DNA of 64,000 nt from an uncultured Collinsella sp. (GTDB lineage: Bacteria > Actinomycetota > Coriobacteriia > Coriobacteriales > Coriobacteriaceae). Of this stretch, positions 34,233 through 42,626 are shown one piece after another. The translations under genes and the position numbers were made by a program. Numbering within the stretch: the stretch's first letter is position 1; each line of letters starts with the position of its first letter. Below the pieces are notes generated by a model. It was not told the DNA's origin. It saw only the letters and a list, made by a program, of their open reading frames with translations, and searched no databases. The stretch lies in assembly GCA_900540985.1 (NCBI GenBank), contig UQIC01000006.1, forward strand, positions 14,335 to 78,334, read 5' to 3'.

Positions 34233-34261
34233 TGGATAGACATCGCCGGAACGGGTATAGT
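34233..34261 (+). promoter_or_regulatory. Promoter of the phosphatidyltransferase gene
   Basis: TGGATA and TATAGT, 17 bases apart. It predicts a start of transcription near 34268, thirty bases before the GTG start, and so argues against longer N-termini. Confidence 0.55.
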
Positions 34262-34297
34262 ATCGAAAGTTTTGTCGTTAACCAGCGGGGGAGTCCT

Positions 34298-35002
34298 GTG
34301 GGCATCAAAAAGAAGATCAAAAAGGAGCTTATCGGCACTTCCGATTACCCGTCGAATAAGATCTTTACGATCTCCAATTTCATCACCTTTACGCGCCTGG
34401 TCCTCACCCTGGTATTTCTGTACCTGTTTGTGACGGATAACAACCGCGTCATCGCCATCGTTATCTACGCCGTTGCCGCCTCCACCGACTGGATGGACGG
34501 TCAGATCGCCCGCATGACTAAGACGGTCTCGTGGCTCGGCAAGGTCATGGATCCCATTTGTGACCGTGCGCTGCTGTTCACCGGCGTGCTGGGACTGGTG
34601 GTTCGCGGAGAGCTGCCCATCTGGGTCTGCGTGCTCATTATTGGCCGCGACATCTATTTGGGCATCGGCACGCTTATCGTGCGCCATTATCACCGTCGCC
34701 CCATCGATGTCGTCTTCCCCGGAAAGATTGCCACAGCGCTGCTCATGACCGGCTTCTCGCTCATGCTACTCGGGTTCCCCGTTATTGACGGCCTGCATCT
34801 TTTGCCTTCAACCCTTACGGCCTTCCCAGGCCTCAACGGAAGCTCGGTGCCCCTCGGCATCTTCTTTGTGTACGGCGGCGTGATCTTCTCCATGCTCACG
34901 GCTGTCATCTACTCCATTAAGGGCGGAGCGGCCATTAAACAGGCTCTCATGCATCCCGAAGACGAGGACATCGACTTTCTGAACCCTGAAATCGAAGACT
35001 GA
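34298..35002 (+). CDS. CDP-alcohol phosphatidyltransferase
   Basis: A membrane enzyme joining CDP-diacylglycerol to an alcohol such as glycerol phosphate. 234 residues from the GTG at 34298, with GGGGGAG upstream. Five or six helices. The family motif is complete: DWMDGQIARMTKTVSWLGKV, then MDPICDR (DxxDGxxAR...GxxxDxxxD). It is distinct from the pgsA at 55217, so it may make cardiolipin or another lipid. With the FHA and MerR genes that follow it echoes the actinobacterial pgsA2-garA-ftsR neighbourhood. Confidence 0.88.
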   Translation: MGIKKKIKKELIGTSDYPSNKIFTISNFITFTRLVLTLVFLYLFVTDNNRVIAIVIYAVAASTDWMDGQIARMTKTVSWLGKVMDPICDRALLFTGVLGLVVRGELPIWVCVLIIGRDIYLGIGTLIVRHYHRRPIDVVFPGKIATALLMTGFSLMLLGFPVIDGLHLLPSTLTAFPGLNGSSVPLGIFFVYGGVIFSMLTAVIYSIKGGAAIKQALMHPEDEDIDFLNPEIED

Positions 35003-35068
35003 TTCGTTGGGGTATGATTACGTACGGTTCATTATTTGCGGCACGTCCGCGATAAGTTAGGGGTTGTC

Positions 35069-35503
35069 ATGGACAACATGGTTAACAATATGCCTCAGAA
35101 TGATAAGACTGCTGACGCTACCTGCGTATTCCGCGTGCCTTCAAGCGACGTCACCGTTCCCGACCTCATGGCCAACGTGCGCATCACCGCCCCCGTTCTG
35201 TCCATCGTCAAGGGTCCGCAGACTGGTGCCGCCTTTGAGCTCGAGGATGACGTGACCACCATCGGCCGCGATCCCGCGAACGGCATCTTCCTCAATGACA
35301 TGACCGTTTCGCGCAGCCACGCGCGCATTATTCGCGAGGGCCTCGGCGCTCGCATCGAGGACTTGGGCTCGCTCAATGGCACCTGGGTCGACGGTGCCAT
35401 CGTCAATGCAGCCCCGCTGCACGACGGTTCTTCCGTCCAGATCGGTACGTTTACGCTCATCTACCACGAGAGCACGCCGGAGCGCATCGAAACCGGTGAG
35501 TAG
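35069..35503 (+). CDS. FHA-domain protein, GarA-like
   Basis: 144 residues. The FHA domain (VKGPQTGAAFELEDD, TIGRDPANGIFLNDMTVSRS, HARI, LGSLNGTWVDG) binds phosphothreonine. Near the N-terminus ATCVFR (about 17-22) resembles the kinase target TTSVFR of mycobacterial GarA, whose phosphorylation makes its own FHA domain bind itself and stop regulating 2-oxoglutarate metabolism. Whether that control exists here is inferred. The next gene, 3 bases on, is the usual GarA neighbour. Confidence 0.88.
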   Translation: MDNMVNNMPQNDKTADATCVFRVPSSDVTVPDLMANVRITAPVLSIVKGPQTGAAFELEDDVTTIGRDPANGIFLNDMTVSRSHARIIREGLGARIEDLGSLNGTWVDGAIVNAAPLHDGSSVQIGTFTLIYHESTPERIETGE

Positions 35504-35506
35504 GGC

Positions 35507-36385
35507 ATGGCCGAACGCAACTATCTGAGTATCGGCCAAGTCGTCAACCTACTTCGAGGCGCATACCCCGATCTTTCGAACTCAAAAATTAGATTTCTAG
35601 AGGATGAGGGGCTCATTACCCCTCATCGTACGCCTAAGGGATACCGTCAGTACTCCAAGGAGGACGTTGATCGCCTGGAGGTCATCCTGCACTTGCAGAA
35701 GACCCGCTACATGCCGCTCAACGTGATTAAGCAGCGCTTGGAAAACGCCACGGACCTGTCAACGCTCGCTTACGAGGTGGGCTTGCTGTCCGATGTTCCG
35801 CTCAAGACGGAGCCCAAGGAGACTAAGCAAAAGCTGCATCCCATCGAGACCATTCCCGATATGCTGGGCGTCGAGATTTCGTTTATCCGCTCACTCGCCG
35901 AGAACGACCTCATTCGCATCATCAAGAGTCCGCAGAATCGCGAGCTTGTCGATGGTCGCGATTTCCCGATCATCCGCTACTGCTCCGAGCTGTCACGCTT
36001 CCATATCGAGCCGCGCAACCTGCGTCAGTACGTGTCTTCCGCCAACCGCGAGTCCTCGATGTTTGAGCAGGTGCTCGTGAGCATGCTCGGAATGGATACC
36101 TCCGATGACGAGCGCGACGCCAAGCTCGAGCGTGCGTTTAAGAAGCTTCACGACCTGACGGAAGGTGTGCACACTGCGCTGCTCAAGAACCGCGTTTTTG
36201 AGTCGCTCAACGCCGTGGTCGAGGACGCCGACATCGATGCACTCGATGAGGAAATTACTCGCTCCGAGTCCACCAAGGCCAAAAATGAAGAGACAGCCGC
36301 ACCGGCTTCGCACGAGGATTCTCTCGTTAAGCCGCTCAAGGTCGTCGCCCCTTCGCAATCCGGCACCGCCACCGCGGGCAAATAA
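35507..36385 (+). CDS. MerR-family regulator, FtsR-like
   Basis: 292 residues. N-terminal winged helix: LSIGQVVNLLRGAYPDLSNS, KIRFLEDEGLI and RTPKGYRQYSKEDVDRL. A central helical part and a second partner domain (MLGVEISFIRSLAENDLIRI) follow, with a Glu/Ala-rich tail. Position right after a GarA-like gene matches Rv1828/FtsR of mycobacteria and corynebacteria, a cell-division gene regulator. Target genes here are not known. Confidence 0.85.
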   Translation: MAERNYLSIGQVVNLLRGAYPDLSNSKIRFLEDEGLITPHRTPKGYRQYSKEDVDRLEVILHLQKTRYMPLNVIKQRLENATDLSTLAYEVGLLSDVPLKTEPKETKQKLHPIETIPDMLGVEISFIRSLAENDLIRIIKSPQNRELVDGRDFPIIRYCSELSRFHIEPRNLRQYVSSANRESSMFEQVLVSMLGMDTSDDERDAKLERAFKKLHDLTEGVHTALLKNRVFESLNAVVEDADIDALDEEITRSESTKAKNEETAAPASHEDSLVKPLKVVAPSQSGTATAGK

Positions 36386-36425
36386 CCGCTGCCGAAATTT
36401 CGGCAACCCATTGAAAGGTCATGTA

Positions 36426-36956
36426 ATGTACGACTTCGAATCTCAAATCGTCGACATCCCCGACTATCCCGAGCCCGGAGTCATCTTTAAAGACATCACG
36501 CCGCTCTTTGGCAATCCCGAGGCGCTCAAAGCCATGACCGATGCCCTCGCCGAGCACTTTGCCGGCATGGGAATCACCAAGGTCGTGGGTCCCGAGGCTC
36601 GCGGCTTTATGGTTGGCGTACCGGTGGCTGTAGCCCTTGGCGCTGGCTTTGTTCCCGCACGTAAACCGGGCAAGCTGCCGCGCGAGACCGTAAGCCAGAG
36701 CTACGAGCTCGAGTACGGCACCGATTCAATTGAGATCCATGCCGACGCTATCAGCTCTAAAGATACCGTGTTGATTCTGGACGACTTGGTCGCGACGGGC
36801 GGAACCGTCGAGGCAACAGGTAAACTGGTGCGAGATATGGGCGCAAAGCTTATCGGTTACGGTTGTATCCTTGAGCTTGCGTTTCTCAACCCGCGCGAGA
36901 AGCTCACGCCGTCTGATGACGATGTGGAACTCTTTAGCCTGGTGACGGTGGACTAG
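36426..36956 (+). CDS. apt: Adenine phosphoribosyltransferase
   Basis: Salvages adenine to AMP with PRPP. 176 residues, usual length. IVDIPDYPEPGVIFKDITPL at the start and GPEARGFMVGVPVA near 60 are family blocks. The PRPP loop VLILDDLVATGGT is near 118-130. AAAGG lies 8 bases before this ATG. An ATG five bases earlier meets TAA at once, so the start is fixed. Confidence 0.97.
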   Translation: MYDFESQIVDIPDYPEPGVIFKDITPLFGNPEALKAMTDALAEHFAGMGITKVVGPEARGFMVGVPVAVALGAGFVPARKPGKLPRETVSQSYELEYGTDSIEIHADAISSKDTVLILDDLVATGGTVEATGKLVRDMGAKLIGYGCILELAFLNPREKLTPSDDDVELFSLVTVD

Positions 36957-36988
36957 CCGTTACCCTTAGTTACTGGAAAGGAAGCTAC

Positions 36989-38116
36989 ATGCGCACAGCA
37001 AACACGCACAAAAACATGGCACGCTGCGCTGCTACGGCAACCCTCGCTTGTGTTTTGGGCTTGGGCCTCGCGGCTCCTGCCTACGCCGATACCGCATCCG
37101 ACCTTGCCGCTGCTCGTACTAAGCTCGAGCAGATCGGTACCCAAACCCAGCAGATTTACGATGAGCTCGCCACGCAGACGCAGGCACTCGATCAGACTGC
37201 TGGCGAGATCACGCAAAAGCAGCAGGAGATCGCCGATGGTCAGGCCAAGCTCTCAACCTATGTCGCCGGCGAGTACAAAACCGGTGGTCTGAGCCTGCTT
37301 CAGGTTCTGACGGGTGTCGATGACCTGAGCGATATGCTCAACCGTCTGTTCTACTACGGCAAAGTTTCCGACAAGCAGGCTCAGACCATTCAAGAGGTCA
37401 AGGAGCTTAAGCAGCAGCTCACCGATAAGCAGACCGAGCAGGAGAAGAACGTCGCCGCCACGCAAAAGAAGGTCGACGAGCTTAACGCTCAGCAGGCTGA
37501 AGCCCAGAACGTCGTAAACTCCCTGGATTCACAGCTGCAGGCCGAACTTGCCGCCGAGGCCGAGGCCAACGCCGCGCTGCAGGCCGGCATCAACGCCAGC
37601 ACCGCCGAGAAGGCCACGGTGAGCAACGAGACTGCCGGTACGACCGAGAACACCAACAATGGTGGCCAGACCAGCAATAACAACAACCAGGGCGGCAACA
37701 CTCCGGCTCCTACGCCGGCACCTGCTCCGACGCCGCAGCCTTCCACGCCCGCTCCGGCTCCGACGCCTTCTGCTCCGAGCCAGTCTGTTGATGGCGGTTC
37801 TGTTGTCTCGCGTGCATACAGTAAGCTTGGTTGCGCTTATTCCTGGGGCGGAATTGGCCCGAACAGCTTCGACTGCTCTGGTTTTGTTAGCTATTGCCTC
37901 ACTGGTCGCTATTGCCGTCTGGGCACCACGGGTACCTTTATGGGCTGGACGCGTGTGTCCGATCCGCAGCCCGGTGACGTTGTGGTCAACTCGTACCACA
38001 CCGGCATTTACATCGGTGGTGGTCAGATGATTCATGCTTCCGACTACAACACGGGTGTCATCATCAGCTCCGTTGCCGCCGGCATGAACAATAACTACAT
38101 CTTCGTGCGCTATTAA
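36989..38116 (+). CDS. Secreted NlpC/P60 cell-wall hydrolase with PcsB-like coiled coil
   Basis: 375 residues. The signal peptide ends near AAPAYA (residue 33). A long coiled coil covers about 34-200. It resembles PcsB/CwlO proteins that FtsEX-type transporters activate. An Asn/Gly and Pro/Ala/Thr-rich linker (about 210-265) follows, then an NlpC/P60 domain. The domain has catalytic Cys in FDCSGFVSYCL (near 298) and His in YHTGIYIGGGQMIHAS. It likely cuts peptidoglycan stem peptides during growth or division. GGAAAGGAAG precedes the ATG. Confidence 0.92.
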   Translation: MRTANTHKNMARCAATATLACVLGLGLAAPAYADTASDLAAARTKLEQIGTQTQQIYDELATQTQALDQTAGEITQKQQEIADGQAKLSTYVAGEYKTGGLSLLQVLTGVDDLSDMLNRLFYYGKVSDKQAQTIQEVKELKQQLTDKQTEQEKNVAATQKKVDELNAQQAEAQNVVNSLDSQLQAELAAEAEANAALQAGINASTAEKATVSNETAGTTENTNNGGQTSNNNNQGGNTPAPTPAPAPTPQPSTPAPAPTPSAPSQSVDGGSVVSRAYSKLGCAYSWGGIGPNSFDCSGFVSYCLTGRYCRLGTTGTFMGWTRVSDPQPGDVVVNSYHTGIYIGGGQMIHASDYNTGVIISSVAAGMNNNYIFVRY

Positions 38117-38141
38117 GTCATCTTACACAGCGTGTGAATGT

Positions 38142-38180
38142 GGACCTCGTGGCTTTAAGTCGCGAGGTCCATTCTTTTTT
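38142..38180 (+). terminator. Terminator after the NlpC/P60 gene
   Basis: GGACCTCG and CGAGGTCC pair around a 13-base loop, then ATTCTTTTTT. Confidence 0.85.
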
Positions 38181-38191
38181 CTCTAATCTTG

Positions 38192-38226
38192 TACGGCTAT
38201 CTAGTATTCAAAACTAGATAGCCGTA
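38192..38226. promoter_or_regulatory. Operator in the degV promoter
   Basis: TACGGCTATCTAGT and its exact complement ACTAGATAGCCGTA around seven bases. A -10 TATAAT at 38247-38252 puts the right arm over the -35 region, so binding should repress. The core TATCTAGT-N7-ACTAGATA recurs before the DUF1836 gene (39875-39897). Confidence 0.75.
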
Positions 38227-38281
38227 CATTCAATTTGCAAGATGGCTATAATTGAATGGGAACAATTAGAAAGGACCCTCT

Positions 38282-39148
38282 ATGAGCTGGGCACTTATCT
38301 CCGATTCAAGCTGTAACCTCCGCGATTGGCAACCGACCGCGCCCCATACCACCTTTGCATTTGCGCCCCTCAAAATTCGAGTGGGGGAGCGTGAATTCGT
38401 CGATGACCTTTCGCTCGATGTGCATGAGCTCAACTGCGCTGTTCAGGCGGAGACGAACTCTTCTTCCAGCGCTTGTCCCAGCGTAGGGGAGTGGGCCGAG
38501 CTCTTCAAATTGGCAGACAAGACCATCTGCATGCCGATCTCTGAGGGCGTGTCGGGCAGCTACAACGCGGCAGCCACGGCTCGCGATATGGTTCTTGCCG
38601 ATGAGCCCGACCGACAGATTCATCTAGTCAATTCACGCGCAGCTGGCGGCAAAATGGACCTCATTTTCTTGCTGTTTGACCGCTATCTTGCAAGCAATCC
38701 GGATGTCGCATTCGAGGACGCTTGCGCATACTTCGATAGCCTTGAGCAGAACAGCAAAATCCTCTTCAGCTTGTGCAATTACGAAAACCTCGCCAAAGCC
38801 GGACGTATCCCTAAGGCAGCCGGCGTCATTGCCAACAAGCTCAATATCCGCATTTTGGGCACGGCGAGTGAGGCCGGTAAAATCGAACTCGTGGGGCACA
38901 CGCGTGGCGAAAAGAAAATGCACAACAAGATCATCGACACTATGGAAGCCGAGGGCTTTACAGGCGGTGAGGTCATCATCGATCACGTTGAGAACGAAGC
39001 TGGAGCCCAGGCGCTTACTGACCGCATAGTCGAGCATTGGCCCGGCTCCAAGACCATCATCATGCCCTGCAATGGCCTGGATTCCTATTACGCCGAGATG
39101 CACGGCCTCATCATCGGCTACGGCATGGGCGTAGCTTCGGGCCAATAA
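38282..39148 (+). CDS. DegV-family fatty-acid-binding protein
   Basis: 288 residues. DegV proteins bind long-chain fatty acids for fatty acid kinase (FakB role). Seen here: ALISDSSCNL at the start, TSSSSACPSVGEW-like loop (NSSSSACPS near 60), PISEGVSGSYNAA near 84-96, VNSRAAGGKMDL near 118, and LAKAGRIPKAAGVIANKLNI near 170. The His/Cys end reads IIMPCNGLDSYY. GAAAGGA lies 6-9 bases before the ATG. Convergent with the DUF1836 gene. Confidence 0.9.
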   Translation: MSWALISDSSCNLRDWQPTAPHTTFAFAPLKIRVGEREFVDDLSLDVHELNCAVQAETNSSSSACPSVGEWAELFKLADKTICMPISEGVSGSYNAAATARDMVLADEPDRQIHLVNSRAAGGKMDLIFLLFDRYLASNPDVAFEDACAYFDSLEQNSKILFSLCNYENLAKAGRIPKAAGVIANKLNIRILGTASEAGKIELVGHTRGEKKMHNKIIDTMEAEGFTGGEVIIDHVENEAGAQALTDRIVEHWPGSKTIIMPCNGLDSYYAEMHGLIIGYGMGVASGQ

Positions 39149-39172
39149 AGTCAAACCAAGCAAAAAAAATAC

Positions 39173-39214
39173 GGGCGGGACAAAGCGACAGATGACTCTT
39201 TGTCCCGCCCGTTT
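39173..39214. terminator. Bidirectional terminator between degV and the DUF1836 gene
   Basis: GGGCGGGACAAAG and CTTTGTCCCGCCC with a 12-base loop; GTTTT follows on the plus strand and TATTTTTTTT on the minus strand. Confidence 0.9.
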
Positions 39215-39224
39215 TATACGTCGG

Positions 39225-39836
39225 CTAGCTATTAAACCCGTTGAACTTGAGATAGCTCATCAGGTACGCCTTCGAAACAAAGGACGATACGGCACTGCGC
39301 ACAAGCAGCGACTCACGCGTTACCTGATGCGCCGTATCGGGAACCGGCGTCTGCTCGACAGAAAACGCCGAACGAATCGATGCCTCGAGCTGATCGACCA
39401 CATAATCAAAGGCCGTCGGGGCATCGTAGCTTAAACGCTGAATATTAAAGAGTGCCTGCACCGCAGCAATAGGTAGCACCTGCTTAAAGATGCAGATAGC
39501 GATCAGGCGGGCAATCTGCTCGCGGCCATATTGCTTTTTGACCGGAGCAGGCACCAGACCGACCTTCACGTAGTTATTGATCATCGATGGCGTAATGATA
39601 GGCTGCTCAACGCAAATAGACAGCGGCTCCATCCACAGCGCAACATACTCAATGACCTGGTCGCGGTAGAGCGTCACATTGGGCAACTGGTCATAGCGCG
39701 GCAGACTCAACGTATTGAGTTTGCGCACGATATCGGACTGAATAAATGCATCGGGCAGCACAGTGGGCTGAATATCCTCAGGCTTAATGCTGACCGACGA
39801 ATCGGACATCGGGATAACGCGTTTGGCGTGGTTCAT
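39225..39836 (-). CDS. DUF1836 family regulator
   Basis: 203 residues. The DUF1836 core is clear: LPRYDQLPNVTLYRDQVIEY, then ITPSMINNYVKVGLVPAPVK, then KQYGREQIARLIAICIF, a MerR-like helix-turn-helix arrangement. GGAGG lies 6-7 bases before the ATG at 39836. DUF1836 genes often neighbour degV genes. The operator shared by both promoters makes it the likely repressor of degV and of itself; this is inference. Confidence 0.85.
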   Translation of the reverse strand: MNHAKRVIPMSDSSVSIKPEDIQPTVLPDAFIQSDIVRKLNTLSLPRYDQLPNVTLYRDQVIEYVALWMEPLSICVEQPIITPSMINNYVKVGLVPAPVKKQYGREQIARLIAICIFKQVLPIAAVQALFNIQRLSYDAPTAFDYVVDQLEASIRSAFSVEQTPVPDTAHQVTRESLLVRSAVSSFVSKAYLMSYLKFNGFNS

Positions 39837-39874
39837 AAGGATCCTCCGTTCATTAGCTATATTGTATTCTAGGT

Positions 39875-39897
39875 TATCTAGTTTTGCATACTATATA
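39875..39897. promoter_or_regulatory. Operator in front of the DUF1836 gene
   Basis: TATCTAGT-TTTGCAT-ACTATATA: the same half-sites and seven-base spacer as in the degV operator, with one mismatch, 39 bases upstream of the start. Confidence 0.7.
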
Positions 39898-39904
39898 GCA
39901 GGAA

Positions 39905-39955
39905 AGTAAAAGTGGTTGGACAGCACATTGATGCACCGTCCAACCACTTTGTTTT
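39905..39955 (-). terminator. Terminator after trxB
   Basis: AGTGGTTGGAC and GTCCAACCACT with a 16-base loop; TTTTACTTT follows on the minus strand and TTTGTTTT on the plus strand. Confidence 0.8.
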
Positions 39956-39991
39956 AAAGATAGCAACCTTACATAAGATATATTATCGTAC

Positions 39992-40930
39992 TTATCTGCG
40001 GAGAAACGCGTATGCGCTCGTTGCTGCTATGGCTCCGTCAGAAACCGCGGTCGCAACCTGACGTAAGCGCTTGGAACGGATATCGCCAGCAGCAAATAGA
40101 CCTGGCGTGCGGGTCGCCATGGATTCATCAGTCAGAATGCCGCCATCAGGCGCCAGATTGACTAAATGCTCAACAAGCTCGGTATGGGGTTGCGTGCCGG
40201 CAAAGACAAAAATGCCAAACGAGCCAGGCTCAAATGACTCAGAATGAATTTCCCCGGATGCATTGTCCTTAAAGGCGATCGTCGTTGGCATCGCTTCACC
40301 AGAAAGTTCAACAATACTAGTTTGGTACCTAACTGTAATATTGTCCTTTTCGAGTACTTTCTGAACAACACCATCAGGCGCACGGAACTGATCGCGACGC
40401 AGGACGATGGTCACGCTGCTGGCAATGTCTGACAGGAACAGTGCCTCTTCGCATGCCGAATTGCCACCACCGATTACAAAGACCTGTTTGCCGCGGAAGA
40501 ACATGCCGTCACATGTTGCGCAATATGAAACGCCACGACCGCGATAGGTATCCTCGCCAGCGAAACCTGCCGAACGCGGCGTGGCACCCATGCAAGCGAT
40601 AACGCTCGAGGCAAGCGTATCGCCCATATCGTGATGCACCGTAAACAGCGCTGCATCGGCATCGTAATCGATACCCGTAACCATGCTCCATGTAACCTGC
40701 GCTCCCAGCCCCTCTGCATGTTGCTGAAAACGCTCGCCGAGTTCGGCGCCACTCAAGAGCGGAATGCCCGGATAGTTCTCGACTTCATTGGTCGTGGCGA
40801 TCTGTCCACCCGACATGCCCTGCTCAATCACGGTCGTCGTCAGGTTGGCACGCGCAGCGTAAATGGCGGCAGCATAGCCCGCGGGGCCTCCACCGATAAT
40901 CGCAACATCAATCGGCTGATCGGTAGTCAT
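39992..40930 (-). CDS. trxB: Thioredoxin reductase
   Basis: An NADPH-dependent flavoprotein that reduces thioredoxin. 312 residues from the ATG at 40930, with GAGAGGA upstream; a longer frame upstream lacks similarity. FAD motif GGGPAGYAAAIYAARA (11-26), GQIATTNEVENYPG, redox pair in SYCATCDG (CATC, near 135-138), NAD motif GGGNSACEEA, and the final FAD block GLFAAGDIRSKRLRQVATA. Confidence 0.96.
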   Translation of the reverse strand: MTTDQPIDVAIIGGGPAGYAAAIYAARANLTTTVIEQGMSGGQIATTNEVENYPGIPLLSGAELGERFQQHAEGLGAQVTWSMVTGIDYDADAALFTVHHDMGDTLASSVIACMGATPRSAGFAGEDTYRGRGVSYCATCDGMFFRGKQVFVIGGGNSACEEALFLSDIASSVTIVLRRDQFRAPDGVVQKVLEKDNITVRYQTSIVELSGEAMPTTIAFKDNASGEIHSESFEPGSFGIFVFAGTQPHTELVEHLVNLAPDGGILTDESMATRTPGLFAAGDIRSKRLRQVATAVSDGAIAATSAYAFLRR

Positions 40931-41047
40931 GAAGAATCCTCTCGTCGAAACGTTGTCGTTCTTTGCGCTCATACCCAAATTTACGTGAACATGACACTCA
41001 TGCACTACAATGATAAATCGCGTAACAAAGCTGAAGGGGAGTTATCG

Positions 41048-42349
41048 ATGGATCAAACGCAGACGAGCAATAGCGCTCCCCTGCCCATGCAAGCCACTCC
41101 CCAACCGGAGCAAATGACCGTTTCACCTACACAAAAACCCCTGGTAACCATTGTGCACGCATCGGTTGGATCGGGCCACAAAGCCGCCGCCAACGCGATT
41201 GCACAAGCATTTGACCTTATCCGCGGCACCAAGGGAATCCCTGAGAATATTGAAATTGAAGTGCTCGATATCCTTGATTTTGGACGTATTAAATTCGACG
41301 GCAATAAGACCGCGGCTTCTTTTACGGGAGCCACACGCCCCATTTACGACCTGACCTGGCGATATACGCTTACGGGACATCTTCTCTGGGGTGGCGGCAC
41401 GGCATGGTCGCGAATTATGTTCCCCGCCTTCAACGAATATATTCGTCGTCGCAGGCCTATAGCCGTGGTCGCAACGCACATCACAGCAGCCAATGTCGCC
41501 GTGGGCGCCCGCGTAATTACGGGTATCGATTATCCGGTCATCTGCGTACCGACCGACTACGAAGTCGAAGGCTTTTGGCCCCACAAGGACACCGACCTAT
41601 TCTGTGTAGCCAACGAGTTTATGGCCGAAACGCTGCGCCCGCGCAAGGTTCCCGAGTCAAAGATCCGCATAACGGGCATCCCCATCCGAGCCGGTTTCGA
41701 TTCAGATTACAAACGCGAAGATGAGCTCAGCAAGTTCAATCTCCCCATAGACAAAACCGTCGTATTGGTGATGGCCGGCGCCAGTTTGCCCCAACCATAC
41801 GTGCGTTTCCGTGCCGCGATGGACCACACGCTCCCCTTCTTACGCAGCTTTGAAGACATGCACTTTGTCTTTTTACCGGGCAAGGATAAGGAATACGCCG
41901 CCCGACTCAAGACGCTCTTCGACGCCATGAAGCTCGACAACGTCACGGTTCTGGACTACGTGGACGACATGGCGGCCCTCATGCACGGCTGCGACCTGGC
42001 AATCCTCAAATCGGGCGGACTCACGGTCACCGAGTGCCTATGCGCACATCTGCCGATGATCCTGCTGGGCAAATCATACGGTCAGGAAAAGGCCAACACC
42101 ACGATGCTCACCGGCATGGGCGCCAGCATGCATGTCACCACCGCACGAGAACTCATCGTGACGCTTCGTCACCTGCACGACCACCCTGAGTCGCTCAAAG
42201 CGCTACTCATCAACGGCGAAGTCCTGCGCCGTCCACGCGCAGCCGAAGACATAGCCATCGCAACCATGGAGCTCGTAGGCAAACCCCAAAAGCGCAAACG
42301 AGCCTTCTGCCGCTTCTACTGGGGCGGAAAACCCGCTCATATCCGCTAG
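41048..42349 (+). CDS. Diacylglycerol glycosyltransferase-like protein (MGDG synthase family)
   Basis: 433 residues from the ATG at 41048 (GGGGAG upstream). After a 30-residue low-complexity start come VTIVHASVGSGHKAAANAIA (MGDG synthase type N-domain), PVICVPTDYEVEGFWPH, and a GT28-like C-domain: VMAGASLPQP, FLPGKDKEYAARL, VLDYVDDMAALMHGCDLAIL, KSGGLTVTECL (UDP-sugar binding), and LLGKSYGQEKAN. Likely adds sugar to membrane diacylglycerol for glycolipids or lipoteichoic-acid anchors. The exact sugar is unknown. Confidence 0.85.
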   Translation: MDQTQTSNSAPLPMQATPQPEQMTVSPTQKPLVTIVHASVGSGHKAAANAIAQAFDLIRGTKGIPENIEIEVLDILDFGRIKFDGNKTAASFTGATRPIYDLTWRYTLTGHLLWGGGTAWSRIMFPAFNEYIRRRRPIAVVATHITAANVAVGARVITGIDYPVICVPTDYEVEGFWPHKDTDLFCVANEFMAETLRPRKVPESKIRITGIPIRAGFDSDYKREDELSKFNLPIDKTVVLVMAGASLPQPYVRFRAAMDHTLPFLRSFEDMHFVFLPGKDKEYAARLKTLFDAMKLDNVTVLDYVDDMAALMHGCDLAILKSGGLTVTECLCAHLPMILLGKSYGQEKANTTMLTGMGASMHVTTARELIVTLRHLHDHPESLKALLINGEVLRRPRAAEDIAIATMELVGKPQKRKRAFCRFYWGGKPAHIR

Positions 42350-42360
42350 TCGAATGTCCG

Positions 42361-42462
42361 CCGCTCTGTCGGAGCCGCTCTTATATCATTCCATGCTCAA
42401 ACATTCTCGCTTCGCTGCGAAACTGCGCGTGGAACGATATAAGGGCGGCTCCGACAGAGCGG
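42361..42462. repeat. Large hairpin 1 in the glycosyltransferase-dut gap
   Basis: The perfect 18-base arms CCGCTCTGTCGGAGCCGC and GCGGCTCCGACAGAGCGG (42445-42462) enclose an inner stem ATATCATTCCATGC/GCGTGGAACGATAT and a CATTCTCGCTTCGC loop. The core is repeated inverted in hairpin 3. Confidence 0.85.
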
Positions 42463-42540
42463 CTGCGTTTACTTACTAGCAGCTACTTCGGTATCCCCTC
42501 CATTAGAACCTGCAAAGGTAAAACAGGAAAATATAAATAC

Positions 42541-42589
42541 AGTAAGCCGATGCGACAAAGGGACAGCCCCTTTGTCGCATCGGCTTACT
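42541..42589. repeat. Large hairpin 2 in the glycosyltransferase-dut gap
   Basis: Perfect 22-base arms, 42541-42562 and 42568-42589 (from AGTAAGCCGATGCG to CGCATCGGCTTACT), with a 5-base loop. No T-run follows on either strand. Confidence 0.85.
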
Positions 42590-42626
42590 AGAAAAGTAAA
42601 TATTGTTTCAAGCGAGTAGCCGCCCG

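Noticed and set aside
34163..34297. Long N-terminus for the phosphatidyltransferase
   Set aside because: It would start upstream of the promoter at 34233-34261 and inside the inverted repeat; the GTG at 34298 follows a ribosome site.
36421..36435. ATG at 36421 as the apt start
   Set aside because: The next codon is TAA. The ATG at 36426 is the real start.
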